Shown here: piece by piece, positions 27,251 to 35,649 of the stretch
Numbering within the stretch: the first letter of the stretch is position 1
Layout of the letters: every line of letters begins with the position of its first letter
Translations under genes and position numbers: made by a program
Notes under the pieces: generated by a model
Seen by the model: the letters and a program-made list of their open reading frames with translations, nothing else
What the model was told of the DNA's origin: nothing
The model's database searches: none
From: Granulicella sp.
Lineage (GTDB): Bacteria; Acidobacteriota; Terriglobia; Terriglobales; Acidobacteriaceae
Assembly (NCBI GenBank): GCA_027365345.1
Contig: DAHXNO010000199.1
Location: forward strand, 1-64,000
DNA length: 64,000 bases
Reading direction: 5' to 3'

Positions 27251-28618
27251 ATGTCGCTGGTAGCATCTGAATCGAACACCAAGGGGTTTACCTCGCGCCC
27301 CACCGGATCGAGTGTGCGATGGTTTGTCTGCCTGTTGCTTTTTCTGGCTACAACCATCAATTACATGGATCGCTCCGCGCTCTCCTTGATTGAGCCGTTG
27401 CTCCATTTGCATTTTATGGGTTGGATTCCGGGCGTGAACGCGGAGTTCCAGACCGCATACCACCTGAACTACGGGCACATTGTGGAATGTTTCCAGATTG
27501 CCTATGCGGTTGGGTTTTTGGTGGCAGCTCCGCTGATCGACCGGCTGGGAACGAAGATTGGGTATGCGCTGGCCATCGGGATCTGGGCGGTTGCGTCGAT
27601 CAGCCACTCGCTGGTGCATTCGGTTTTGGGTTTCTGCATTGCACGAGTCTGCCTGGGATTAGGGGAGTCGGGAAACTTTCCGGCGGCGATCAAGGCGACC
27701 AGCGAATGGTTTGCCAGCGAAGAACGGGCGCTGGCGGTGGGGCTGTTCAACTCCGGGGCCAACGCCGCCTTCTTTATTGCTCCCGCATTGATTCCGCTGG
27801 CGACGCTGCACTTTGGCGGATGGCGCGCCGCGTTTCTTTGCACCGGCAGCATGGGATTATGCTGGCTGGTGCTGTGGTTGGTGTTTCCGTACAACAAGCT
27901 GCGCCGCGGGCTGACCACGACGCAGGCCAATCTGCAGCGGGTGGCTCCGAATGTGCCGGGCAGGAGGCTGTATGCGATTCTGCTGCGCCATCGCGGGCTG
28001 TATGCGTTTTCGATCGCCAAGGGACTTACCGATCCGGTGTGGTGGTTCTATCTGTTCTATCTGCCGATGTATCTGAACGACAACTACGGGCTGAGCCTGG
28101 AGCAGGCGTATTGGCCGATTGTTCTGGTCTATGCGGTGTCCTCGGTTGGTTCTTTTTTGGGCGGGGGGCTTTCCGGGTTCCGGATGAAGCGTGGGCATAG
28201 CGTGAATAGCGGACGCAAGTTTGCGCTGCTGGTGACTTCATTGTGTGTGCTGCCGCTGATGCTGGCTCCGCACATGCACAAGGTGTTTCCACACAACGCC
28301 TGGCCGGCGGTGGGGCTGTTTGCGCTGGCCGCGGCGGCTCACCAGGGGTGGTCCGCGACGCTATTTACAACGCCGACGGATATGTTCCCGTCGACCGCGG
28401 TCTCGACGGTGGTGGGCATAGGCGGTGCGGTGGGATCGTTGGGTGGGGCGTTGTTCACGCTTGCGGTGTCCCATCTGCTCTCCTTGCATCCGCTGGTGAT
28501 CTTCAGCATGGCGAGTTTTGCGTATGTCACTTCGCTAGCGATCTTTCAACTACTGGCGCCGAGGATTGGCGTGATTGAGAGACCGATGGACGGAGTGGAA
28601 GCAGGCGGCGCGCTCTGA
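27251..28618 (+). CDS. MFS transporter of the anion:cation symporter (ExuT-like) family
   Basis: A 455-residue twelve-span transporter. TM1 ends in LATTINYMDRSALSL, the ACS-family signature (INYxDR), and the loop motif LIDRLGTKIGYALAIGIW follows TM2. GLGESGNFPAAIKATSEWF is the typical TM4 motif of hexuronate/galactonate and phthalate transporters. ATG 27251 is preferred: GGGAG lies eleven bases upstream, and the earlier TTG has none. Substrates are probably sugar acids such as galacturonate, fitting the plant-polysaccharide enzymes elsewhere in the window; this is inference. Confidence 0.88.
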   Translation: MSLVASESNTKGFTSRPTGSSVRWFVCLLLFLATTINYMDRSALSLIEPLLHLHFMGWIPGVNAEFQTAYHLNYGHIVECFQIAYAVGFLVAAPLIDRLGTKIGYALAIGIWAVASISHSLVHSVLGFCIARVCLGLGESGNFPAAIKATSEWFASEERALAVGLFNSGANAAFFIAPALIPLATLHFGGWRAAFLCTGSMGLCWLVLWLVFPYNKLRRGLTTTQANLQRVAPNVPGRRLYAILLRHRGLYAFSIAKGLTDPVWWFYLFYLPMYLNDNYGLSLEQAYWPIVLVYAVSSVGSFLGGGLSGFRMKRGHSVNSGRKFALLVTSLCVLPLMLAPHMHKVFPHNAWPAVGLFALAAAAHQGWSATLFTTPTDMFPSTAVSTVVGIGGAVGSLGGALFTLAVSHLLSLHPLVIFSMASFAYVTSLAIFQLLAPRIGVIERPMDGVEAGGAL

Positions 28619-28756
28619 TCCCTGATTCCTTTGGTGCTCCGGCAGTCGGCAACGGCGAGTTGCAGCGGGGGATGGGCATGGAAATGGTTTGTGTGACGGC
28701 ACGAAGGGCGTGCCGCTGGCATCGTCCGTGTCGCTCGTGTTCCTCGCTTCGCCTGT

Positions 28757-28795
28757 ATCCCATGGAGGAGCGCTGCAAGCGCTCCTCCATGGGAT
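28757..28795. terminator. Perfect 18-bp stem with 3-base loop between convergent genes
   Basis: Arms 28757-28774 and 28778-28795 are exact reverse complements (ATCCCATGGAGGAGCGCT and its complement) around loop GCA. It lies between the ends of the MFS gene (28618, plus) and the cytochrome gene (28815, minus), so a bidirectional terminator is the simplest reading. No U-tract follows on either strand, so an alternative is a REP-like palindrome or an RNA-processing hairpin. Confidence 0.6.
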
Positions 28796-28814
28796 GCATT
28801 CGCACCAAGCGGCG

Positions 28815-29612
28815 TTAGTACACCTTATACGCAGGATTGAACTTTGGCCGCGGTTTGGTGTGAATGTATGCCGAGACGTCGTAGGCCTCCTGGGGTGTGA
28901 GAATGCCAGGATGGGTCTGCGGCATGGTGTAAGCGACAAAGCGGGCCATCTTGGCGGGATTGTTCATACCGGCCCCATCGTTATAGGAGTTTTTTCCCCA
29001 GACTGGGGGAAGGATGGGCGGAACGCCTGCTCCGTCCACGCCGTGGCAGGCGGCGCACTGCGAGTCGTAGATCAGTTTGCCTCGCCCAGGATCGCCGGTG
29101 AGGGCCGGGAGATTGAGGAATCCACGGCCTGGATAAGGTTTTGCCTTGTCTTCATCGCGTGATAACCAATCGATGTAGGCGACCATGGCCTTCATCTGTG
29201 GACTGTCTACGGGCAGCGGTTTTCCGTTTTCGCTGCGTACGAAGCACTCCTGAATCCGGTTCTGGAGCGTGATGACGTGACCAGCTCGTTTGCTGAATGA
29301 GGGAAACAGTCCAGCGATATCAATCATCGGAGAGACGTGGGGGGCTGTTCCACTCTGCAGATGGCAGTCATTGCAGGAAAGTTTGTTGCCCACATAGGCC
29401 GCTGCGTAGACAGGTGTCTTGTCAAAGATTAGCTTGCCTTGCTGGACCAACGCCGGCTGTTGCGCAGACGGGTCGCTCGCCTGCCCATTTGCCGTGGATG
29501 GTGTGGTGGCCGGGTTGTGGGCGTTGGAGTAGCCGCCGGCCAAGAGACAGAGCGCTGTGGCCACGAGCAGGGTAGCTGTAGCGAGTGTTGGAACGGGTTT
29601 CTTGAGATCCAT
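28815..29612 (-). CDS. Periplasmic diheme c-type cytochrome, thiosulfate-dehydrogenase (TsdA)-like
   Basis: A 265-residue exported protein with a signal/anchor segment (residues 8-27) and two heme c motifs: Cys80-Asn-Asp-Cys83-His84 and Cys186-Ala-Ala-Cys189-His190. The linker LQNRIQECFVRSENGKPLP with Cys123, and MKAMVAYIDWLS, match the TsdA family of diheme thiosulfate dehydrogenases/tetrathionate reductases. It is the last gene of a three-gene minus-strand run, nine bases after the ModA-like gene, so the electron donor or acceptor probably involves the other two products. Thiosulfate as substrate is inferred from family only. Confidence 0.82.
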   Translation of the reverse strand: MDLKKPVPTLATATLLVATALCLLAGGYSNAHNPATTPSTANGQASDPSAQQPALVQQGKLIFDKTPVYAAAYVGNKLSCNDCHLQSGTAPHVSPMIDIAGLFPSFSKRAGHVITLQNRIQECFVRSENGKPLPVDSPQMKAMVAYIDWLSRDEDKAKPYPGRGFLNLPALTGDPGRGKLIYDSQCAACHGVDGAGVPPILPPVWGKNSYNDGAGMNNPAKMARFVAYTMPQTHPGILTPQEAYDVSAYIHTKPRPKFNPAYKVY

Positions 29613-29621
29613 GGTGTTTTC

Positions 29622-30572
29622 CTATTGCGAGGACGCCGGCAAGGAGCGGAATCCATATTGGTGATAGATGGCTTGTGCAACGGGGCTCTTGAGGAAGGCG
29701 ACCCATTGCGCGGCGATGGCAGGATGAGGCGCCGTACGCATGACGCCGGCTGCGTAGATGGCGGTGACGTTCTGATCGTCAGGAATCCTGACCCCTTCGA
29801 TAGGATTTCCAATGCTCCGTTCAAAGCGGACCTCGGAGGCCCAGGTTACGCCTGCATCCGCCTGCTTGTTCATGATGCGCATTGGAGTCTGGCGGTGGTG
29901 AATTTCGGTGAGAACCGTCTGTCCGTTCTTGACTTTCTGCTGGTAGACGGATTGGTAGAGTGCTTCGCCGCCGGCCTTGCGAAGAGAAGCTGCGATCTGG
30001 TTAGCGACGCCCTCCCATTCGGGGTTGGGCATGGAGAGGCGGAGCCCGGGCCGAGCGAGATCTTTGAGAGACTCGATGTGCTGCGGATTTCCCGCCGGAA
30101 CCATGATCTCCAGATTATTGGTTGCATATTCCATGACGTTACTCAACTCTCCGCTCTGTTGCATTTGGAGAATAGTGCGTTTTCCGGCTTCATAGACATC
30201 CGGCTTGACCTGAAGCGTGAGATTACCGAGCGTGATGGTGTCATCGGCGGCGATCTGTTTGCGCAGGATGCCGGGCGGCAGACTTTCATAGTAGATGGCT
30301 CCGGCAAGCTCCGGATGCAGCTTGCCAAAGGCTGCGATCAGTTTTGGAAGAACGAAGAACTGATTGCCGCCGATGAAGACTACCAGCTTTGCCGTGCAGG
30401 GATTGCCGTGCAGATCCGGGATGTTGTCTACATCCGGGACGTGAAAGACATAACCCTTCTGTGCTGCGGGATTGTTGGCTCCTTTGCTCCAGGGAGGATT
30501 GGCCTGCGCAAGCGCAAGAGGCGCGCAAGAGAGTGCGAGCAGAGCAGGTACGAGCTTTGAAGAGACTTTCAT
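29622..30572 (-). CDS. Orphan periplasmic binding protein, ModA/extracellular solute-binding type
   Basis: A 316-residue exported protein with a signal peptide (MKVSSKLVPALLALSCAPLALAQ). The fold pattern is a type 2 periplasmic binding protein: VVFIGGNQFFVLPKLIAAF, NLEIMVPAGNPQHIESLKDLARPGLRLSMPNPEWEG, DAGVTWASEVRF and AAQWVAFLKSPVAQAIY near the end. It resembles molybdate/tungstate-type ModA but carries a longer N-terminal part. No ABC permease or ATPase is adjacent. It sits between the DsrE-like and diheme cytochrome genes with 21 and 9 base gaps, so it may present an oxyanion to the periplasmic redox partners rather than to an importer. Confidence 0.75.
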   Translation of the reverse strand: MKVSSKLVPALLALSCAPLALAQANPPWSKGANNPAAQKGYVFHVPDVDNIPDLHGNPCTAKLVVFIGGNQFFVLPKLIAAFGKLHPELAGAIYYESLPPGILRKQIAADDTITLGNLTLQVKPDVYEAGKRTILQMQQSGELSNVMEYATNNLEIMVPAGNPQHIESLKDLARPGLRLSMPNPEWEGVANQIAASLRKAGGEALYQSVYQQKVKNGQTVLTEIHHRQTPMRIMNKQADAGVTWASEVRFERSIGNPIEGVRIPDDQNVTAIYAAGVMRTAPHPAIAAQWVAFLKSPVAQAIYHQYGFRSLPASSQ

Positions 30573-30593
30573 GGTTGCTCCCTTTCCTGAGGG

Positions 30594-31310
30594 CTATACG
30601 GTGATATAGGTGTAGTGACCTTCCGCCTGGAGGAGGGCGATGGCCGCCACCATGGAGGCAACGACGAGAATGCCGGGGACGGTGTGGGCGAGCATGTCCT
30701 TGACCACCTCTTCCGGTGATTGAGAGAGTTTGTTGCGGCGAACCAGGATACGCGCCTGTTCTTCGGTGGCGGTATGGCAGCAGAGAAATTGCACGCCACG
30801 GGCCTGGAGGTTCTGCATGCTGGTTGCCTGGTAGATGGAGTGTTCGTTGTTCGGGTCAGAGGAAGCGGATGGGCCGGACGAAGGAGTGGTTGCCGGGTAG
30901 AAGATGTTCTTCTCGGCCGGTTGGCCGGTTGCCGGATCTTTGACGTTGAGCCATTCGCCGATTTGATATTTCTTCCAGACGTAGTCGTCGTAGCTGAGCA
31001 TGTTCGTGGGTCCATGCGCGGCCACCGCGATCTTGATCTGGTCTTTGGGGACGCCGAAGCCAAAGTGCAGGCCATTCAATGAGTTTTTGACGTTGTTGAG
31101 GAACTTGCCGTTCCCAATCTGCACGACGTCATAGACCTGCTTGATCCGCGCGGGATTTTGCATGAGGCGATTGAACTCTGTGAGATTCCACTCCGAGCTG
31201 GTCCACACGAGCTGAGACTCCGCTGCGGGTGTGGAACCGCTCAGGAGTCCGAGAGCCGTCATGCTGGCTGCGGCGCTGGAGACAAAGGACCTACGAGTCA
31301 GGCTATTCAT
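30594..31310 (-). CDS. Tat-exported DsrE-like protein
   Basis: A 238-residue protein. ATG 31310 has AAAGGAG at good spacing and starts a twin-arginine signal (NSLTRRSFVSSAAASMTALG). The mature part fits the DsrE/DsrF-like fold: KFLNNVKNSLNGLHFGFGVPKDQIKIAVAAHGP near the start, LQARGVQFLCCHTATEEQARILV in the middle with a Cys-Cys-His triplet, and the typical end TVPGILVVASMVAAIALLQAEGHYTYI. DsrE-fold proteins bind or relay sulfur on cysteines. It is the first of three closely spaced genes with the ModA-like and diheme proteins. Databases often label such proteins only as Tat pathway signal proteins. Confidence 0.78.
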   Translation of the reverse strand: MNSLTRRSFVSSAAASMTALGLLSGSTPAAESQLVWTSSEWNLTEFNRLMQNPARIKQVYDVVQIGNGKFLNNVKNSLNGLHFGFGVPKDQIKIAVAAHGPTNMLSYDDYVWKKYQIGEWLNVKDPATGQPAEKNIFYPATTPSSGPSASSDPNNEHSIYQATSMQNLQARGVQFLCCHTATEEQARILVRRNKLSQSPEEVVKDMLAHTVPGILVVASMVAAIALLQAEGHYTYITV

Positions 31311-31456
31311 GGTGATTCTCCTTTGAGGATGGATGGATTGGTTCTCGCCGGCGGGATGGAGACCGAGGCTCTGGAGAAATTGGATCTTTGGGCGCTCGGC
31401 GCGCTCACGAAATATCTTTGAGATTCTGCGGCCATGTTCTAGATTCAAAATAGGAC

Positions 31457-31783
31457 TCATCCGAGGCGTTTGCCGGGCATGCTGTTTCTGGTGAGCAGGG
31501 GAAGTGCGTAGTACAGGAGCGCGATGCAGGCGCTACCAAGCCAGACGTAGAGGATGCGTTGGGTCTGGTTGTAGCGCAGTTCGTTCCAAGTATCCCAGCG
31601 GTAACCGCTCAAGAACGCCGGCGCAAGAGACTTGAGGGATACGATGAGGCCGAAGAGGGTGGACAGGATCCGACCCAGGAATGCGGCGAAGGTGGGAGAT
31701 CGATCCAGCTTATAAGAGATCGAAGGGAAGTCCTGGGTTGCCCTCATGCGGGGATGGACCTCGCGACGACGGGCGAATGCCAT
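31457..31783 (-). pseudogene. Truncated heme-copper oxidase subunit I-like (CcoN-type) fragment
   Basis: A 108-residue frame whose second half (GLIVSLKSLAPAFLSG, then RYNQTQRILYVWLGSACIALLYYALPLLT) resembles the first two transmembrane helices of cbb3-type oxidase subunit I, about 80 of some 480 residues. No heme ligand set or copper site follows; the frame stops at 31457, shortly before the DsrE-like gene. It overlaps the small membrane protein gene by 40 bases. Either a deletion remnant of a ccoN-like gene or, less likely, a real two-helix small protein. Similarity is by eye. Confidence 0.45.
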
Positions 31784-31953
31784 ATCGGCGCCGGCCCTTT
31801 GGATGCTGTTGAGGTAGTTGGATCCACAAAGCGCAGAACGAGATAAGAGACAAACAGAGCGAACAAGAGCAGCAGGACGACCACGGCCCGCTGCCTGCTA
31901 TTCAAAGAAGGGCTGGGCTCCGTTGTCCGTTGGTCGGCATTGCTATTCGTCAT
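31744..31953 (-). CDS. Small single-span membrane protein (69 residues)
   Basis: ATG 31953 has an excellent ribosome binding site, GGAGG eight bases upstream, supporting a real gene. The protein has about 24 polar residues, one strong transmembrane helix (RAVVVLLLLFALFVSYLVLRFV) and a 25-residue polar tail. No family is recognised. It is first in a same-strand run with the oxidase-like fragment and the DsrE/ModA-like/cytochrome genes, so it could be an accessory subunit of that redox cluster. Confidence 0.55.
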   Translation of the reverse strand: MTNSNADQRTTEPSPSLNSRQRAVVVLLLLFALFVSYLVLRFVDPTTSTASKGPAPIWHSPVVARSIPA

Positions 31954-32369
31954 GATTGATCCTCCTACCGTGCAGCCTTTCCTGCCATAAGGATCTCGAA
32001 TCGATGTCTGGGCGTCCAATCTCATTTTTTTATTGCAGATAAGCAGATTTGAGCTCCGTTCCCCGGGGAGGGCGGGGGGGCGCAACCCTCCTCAAAGTAA
32101 AGTTGGGGCTCGATCGGATGGCTTTGAGGGGCGGGGAAGGATGGGCGAAAGCAGAGCGAAGGGCCTGTGGGCGATGGATCTCTCCAGACGCGTTTGAGAC
32201 GGAACGGTTCGGACGACGGCCGTGGGCCGCTCATTCCGCGGGCGGATGCGGTAGGGAGGGAGGATTGCAAGCAGGCGGTTCGCATGTTCCGGATCGTGGG
32301 TGTTTCAGTACAGAGCCGAGGCGGATGCGGGATGGAAGGATGTTGCGAAGGCGCGAGGAAAGGGGGGTA
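31954..32369. other. Intergenic stretch between tRNA-Arg and the small membrane protein
   Basis: About 416 bases without a supported gene. The segment next to 31954 should carry the promoter of the minus-strand redox cluster, and the segment next to 32369 is downstream of the tRNA. Confidence 0.4.
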
Positions 32370-32446
32370 TGGTGCGCCCGGAAGGATTCGAACCTCCGAC
32401 CTACTGGTTCGTAGCCAGGCGCTCTATCCAGCTGAGCTACGGGCGC
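32370..32446 (-). tRNA. tRNA-Arg(ACG)
   Basis: Read on the minus strand, the acceptor stem GCGCCCG pairs with CGGGCGC, followed by A and an encoded CCA. The D-arm is GCTC/GAGC, the anticodon loop CTACGAA has anticodon ACG, and the T-arm is GGAGG-TTCGAAT-CCTTC. The anticodon stem has a C-U mismatch at its outermost pair. Anticodon ACG (read as ICG) decodes CGN arginine codons. Confidence 0.95.
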
Positions 32447-32516
32447 ACATTGCCTTGGAAGCAACTAGGTAAGAATACCGGAAGGTGGCGTTGCAAGCAA
32501 CCGTGGGTGGGTGATG

Positions 32517-32789
32517 TCAGTTCGCCGCCGGAGCTGTGGCCACCGGTGGCGGAGGGATGGGAGGAATGAGGGAGACACGCTCCAATATGTCGATTCCAGC
32601 CTGACGTAGGAGTTGATGGATGACGGGTTCCGAGAGCCGGGTTGCGTCGTACTCGACACGAATCGTCTTTTGGGCTTCCTGAACTTCCAGACGACGAACT
32701 CCGTAGACTTTGCGAATCTGACCGAGGGCCTTCATCGCGGATTCACCGGGCGCCTCGCCGTACAGGTACATCACATCGAGCTGGGTCAT
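32517..32789 (-). CDS. Small HMA-like (ferredoxin-fold) protein without metal cysteines
   Basis: A 90-residue protein whose first 70 residues have the beta-alpha-beta-beta-alpha-beta pattern of heavy-metal-associated domains: LDVMYLYGEAPGESAMKALGQIRKVYGVRRLEV, then IRVEYDATRLSEPVIHQLLRQAGI. The canonical CxxC metal-binding loop is replaced by GEAPGE, so copper binding is unlikely. The C-terminal 20 residues are Pro-rich. It lies directly upstream of tRNA-Arg and downstream of the TlpA-like gene on the same strand, 64 bases apart. Function unknown. Confidence 0.65.
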   Translation of the reverse strand: MTQLDVMYLYGEAPGESAMKALGQIRKVYGVRRLEVQEAQKTIRVEYDATRLSEPVIHQLLRQAGIDILERVSLIPPIPPPPVATAPAAN

Positions 32790-32853
32790 AATCTACGATT
32801 TTAGCAGCGTGGCGTGTGCGGCGTGTGCGGTTTGCGTTGCGTGCAGGGACGGC

Positions 32854-33354
32854 TCATGCGCCGAGTTTTTTCAGATACCGCTCGAAGCCCGGGTTGGTGA
32901 AGTCCTGAGCGCCAATAAATTTTCTACGGATGACGCCGCGGGGGTCGATGACGTAGGTCTCAGGGAACTTGAAGCTACCATAGAGCTTGTTGGAGGTCTG
33001 ATTCCGGTCCAGCACGGTGAGTAGCGTGATGTGCCGGCGGGTGAGGAACTGCTGATATTCGGCGAAACTCTCCTGGCTGGCGATCGCGATTACCTGGACC
33101 TGCGGAACCTGCTGCTGCAGGGCCTGCAGGGTGGGCATCTCCTCGACACAAGGAGCGCACCAACTGGCCCAGAAGTTCAGAACGACGACTTTGCCGCGGA
33201 AGGCGGCGAGATTGACAGAGTGCCGGCCGTCGCTGATGGAGAAGACTGGCGCGGGCCGCCCGATCTGGTCGGAGATGGTGCCTCGGTTGCAACCGGTGGC
33301 CAAGGCGCAGGTGAGCAGGATCAGAGAGCAGGCGCGCAACGTCCGCATGATCAT
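32854..33354 (-). CDS. TlpA/ResA-like thioredoxin lipoprotein
   Basis: A 166-residue periplasmic thiol-disulfide protein. The N-terminus has a lipoprotein signal (LLTCALATGC, lipid on Cys22), followed by a thioredoxin fold with active site WCAPC (Cys66, Cys69), KVVVLNFWAS before it and the cis-Pro region FPETYVIDPRGVI. ATG 33354 is chosen over the upstream frame start because GAGGATC precedes it and it opens the signal peptide. Members reduce cytochrome c or other exported thiols. It is close to the HMA-like gene on the same strand. Confidence 0.88.
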   Translation of the reverse strand: MIMRTLRACSLILLTCALATGCNRGTISDQIGRPAPVFSISDGRHSVNLAAFRGKVVVLNFWASWCAPCVEEMPTLQALQQQVPQVQVIAIASQESFAEYQQFLTRRHITLLTVLDRNQTSNKLYGSFKFPETYVIDPRGVIRRKFIGAQDFTNPGFERYLKKLGA

Positions 33355-33413
33355 GATCGATCCTCGCAAGCCGCGGTTCGGGCATCCATAGGCCTATATT
33401 ACGATACGAAGCA

Positions 33414-34526
33414 GTGAATGGCGGGGCAGTGAACGCAAGCACCATCGAGAGTGGCGACGAGCAGCGGGCGGACGGCGCGGAGGAGCCGGCTTGCAGGCTT
33501 TCTGTGATTATTCCGGCGCGCAACGAAGAGCGCAACCTGCCTGAGTGCCTGCGGAGGTTGGTGGCGCAGAGCGAGGATGGTTTTTGTCTGGGGCGGGAGT
33601 GGGAGTTGATGGTGGTGGACGACGGCTCCAGCGACCGCACGCGGGAGCTGGCGCTGGAGGTGGCCGGCGAGCATGAGGGGGTGCGGGTGTTGACGGCTCC
33701 GATGCTGGATGCGAGTGCGGGATTCTGCATCCTTACCGGGAAGAACAATGCTTGCTGGGCGGGCGCGCAAGAGGCCAAGGGAGAGTGGCTGCTGTTTACC
33801 GATGCGGACACGCTGCACGAACCAGGGAGCCTGGTGCGCGCTCTGGAGGAGATCAATAGGCAGCAGGTGGGGCTGCTGTCTTATTCGCCGCGGCAGAGGG
33901 TGGCCGGCTTCTGGCAGCGGGCGCTGATGCCGCTGATCTTTTCTGAACTGGCCAGCGTCTATCCGCCCAAGCAGGTGAATGACCCAGGCAGCAGGCTGGC
34001 TGCGGCCAACGGACAGTTTCTGATGGTGGAGCGGGGGGCTTATTTTTCCGTGGGAGGGCACCGGGAGCTGGGTGGGGCGGTGCTGGAGGATGTGGAGTTA
34101 GCAAGCCGAGTGAAGCGGGCCGGCATGGGGCTTTGGTTCCGTTATGCGCCCGATGCGCTGAGCACGCGCATGTATTTTGGATTCAGCGATATGATGGAAG
34201 GTTGGACGAAGAATCTGGCGCTGTTGTTTGGGCATGCCCTGGCGCTGGCGGCCTGGCGGCTGCTGGATCTTGCGTTGCTGCTGCTACCGGCACTGTTGAT
34301 TGCATTGCATTTTTTGCTGTGGTGGCAGAAGCTGGTGATTCTTCTGATCTGGGTGCGAACGCTGCTGAGGTACTACCGGAGGGTGGCGCGATCGAACTTT
34401 CAGGCGGGGGATTGCGTGCTGTCAGTCTTTGCCCTGCCGTTGTTTGTCTGGCTGCTGGTATGGAGTTGGACGCGGCATCGCGTGAAGCACCAGGTGAGTT
34501 GGAAGGGGCGGGAGTACCGGGTTTGA
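33414..34526 (+). CDS. Membrane-anchored family 2 glycosyltransferase (HpnB/CruC-like)
   Basis: A 370-residue GT-A fold transferase with a cytoplasmic catalytic domain: LSVIIPARNEERNLPECL near residue 30, VVDDGSSDRT, the DxD-type LLFTDADT and the acceptor-side EDVELASRVKRAG. Two or three C-terminal membrane segments (LLDLALLLLPALLIALHFLLWW and following) anchor it. This layout is seen in hopanoid-linked HpnB and carotenoid glycosyltransferases, but no squalene-hopene or carotenoid genes are visible here, so the acceptor is unknown. It may be read with the downstream pterin genes. Confidence 0.8.
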   Translation: MNGGAVNASTIESGDEQRADGAEEPACRLSVIIPARNEERNLPECLRRLVAQSEDGFCLGREWELMVVDDGSSDRTRELALEVAGEHEGVRVLTAPMLDASAGFCILTGKNNACWAGAQEAKGEWLLFTDADTLHEPGSLVRALEEINRQQVGLLSYSPRQRVAGFWQRALMPLIFSELASVYPPKQVNDPGSRLAAANGQFLMVERGAYFSVGGHRELGGAVLEDVELASRVKRAGMGLWFRYAPDALSTRMYFGFSDMMEGWTKNLALLFGHALALAAWRLLDLALLLLPALLIALHFLLWWQKLVILLIWVRTLLRYYRRVARSNFQAGDCVLSVFALPLFVWLLVWSWTRHRVKHQVSWKGREYRV

Positions 34527-34674
34527 GCCGAATTCCGGGAGAAGGCGATTGTGGGGCAGCAACCAGGTTGGTCTGGGAGCATCCAACACAGAGCCGTGCA
34601 AGATTCCAGAGCAGCGCAAGATTTCCGTACCGCATTGGCAACGCAGCGCCAAATTTTTCTGGTTGAGCGAGATT

Positions 34675-35088
34675 ATGATCCTGCTGACACGTAAAGCCGA
34701 GTTTTCTTCCGCGCATTTCTATTGGAACCCCGACTGGAGCGAGGAGGAGAATGTGCGTGTGTTTGGCAAGTGCGCCAACCGGCAGGGGCACGGGCACAAC
34801 TATACGCTGGAGGTGACGGTTGCCGGGGAGATCGATGCGGTGAGCGGGTTTGTGGTGGATTTGAAGCGTTTGAAGGAGATTATGGAGCGCGAGGTGGTTT
34901 CCGTGTATGACCATCGGCACCTGAACTTCGAGGTTCCGGAGTTTGCGGAGATGATTCCAACCACGGAGAATCTTGCGCTCGCGATCTGGCGGCGGCTGGA
35001 GGGAAAGATGGAGAACGGGAGGCTGCATCGGGTGAGGGTGTATGAGATGCCGGACCTGTTTGCCGATTTCTATGGGGAGGGCGCATGA
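34675..35088 (+). CDS. 6-pyruvoyl-tetrahydropterin synthase/QueD family protein 1
   Basis: A 137-residue T-fold enzyme. Predicted zinc ligands are His14 (SSAHF), His39 and His41 (QGHGHNY); catalytic Cys33 is in FGKCANRQGHGH. The later pair VYDHRHLNFEV and PTTENLALAIW completes the family pattern. The eukaryote-like KCxN-x-x-GHGHN arrangement favours PTPS/sepiapterin chemistry, but QueD activity cannot be excluded. Start ATG 34675 is placed by homology. Its stop overlaps the start of the second copy (ATGA), so the two are translationally coupled and may form a heteromer. Confidence 0.88.
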   Translation: MILLTRKAEFSSAHFYWNPDWSEEENVRVFGKCANRQGHGHNYTLEVTVAGEIDAVSGFVVDLKRLKEIMEREVVSVYDHRHLNFEVPEFAEMIPTTENLALAIWRRLEGKMENGRLHRVRVYEMPDLFADFYGEGA

Positions 35089-35543
35089 GCCGGGTGATAG
35101 CTCACCTGTCGCGCAGGTATCGCTTCAGCGCGTCCCACCGGTTGCATGTGGACGCCCTCAGCGAGGAGGAGAACCGTGCGATCTTTGGCAAATGCAACAA
35201 CCCGTTTGGGCATGGGCATGGGTATGTGGTGCAGGTAACGCTCTCCGGACCGGTAGACCCCGCGACCGGAATGGTGGTGAATCTGGCGGATCTGGACAGG
35301 TTTGCGCAGCGGGAGTTGCTGGATCAGTTTGATCACAAAAATCTGAATACGCTGGAGGCGTTTCGAGACCGGGTGACGACCACAGAGAATCTTTGCCTGG
35401 AGATCTGGAGCCTTTTTGCCCAGTTTGCCGAGACGGCGGAACATCCGCAGTTGAAGCTGGAGCGGATTCACATTGAAGAGACGGGAAATAACTCCTTCGA
35501 TTACTTTGGGGAAGGAGCGCCGACGCAGGGCCGTCTGATGTAG
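35085..35543 (+). CDS. 6-pyruvoyl-tetrahydropterin synthase/QueD family protein 2
   Basis: A 152-residue T-fold paralog with His18 (SASHRL), Cys37, His43 and His45 (FGKCNNPFGHGHGY), the DHKNLN motif and TTTENLCLEIW. It retains all metal and catalytic residues, so it should be active like its overlapping neighbour rather than a dead partner. It precedes folE by 106 bases. Together folE and PTPS would make dihydroneopterin triphosphate and then 6-pyruvoyl-tetrahydropterin, or 6-carboxy-tetrahydropterin for queuosine. Confidence 0.88.
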   Translation: MSRVIAHLSRRYRFSASHRLHVDALSEEENRAIFGKCNNPFGHGHGYVVQVTLSGPVDPATGMVVNLADLDRFAQRELLDQFDHKNLNTLEAFRDRVTTTENLCLEIWSLFAQFAETAEHPQLKLERIHIEETGNNSFDYFGEGAPTQGRLM

Positions 35544-35649
35544 GGGCCGTCGCTGCGCGGGCGGGAGACGAAGCAGATGCGCGGCGAATGATTTGCAGCG
35601 CGGAGGAGCGGGAGCGCATCTGTAACGAGATGCGTGAGAGGGGACGGCG

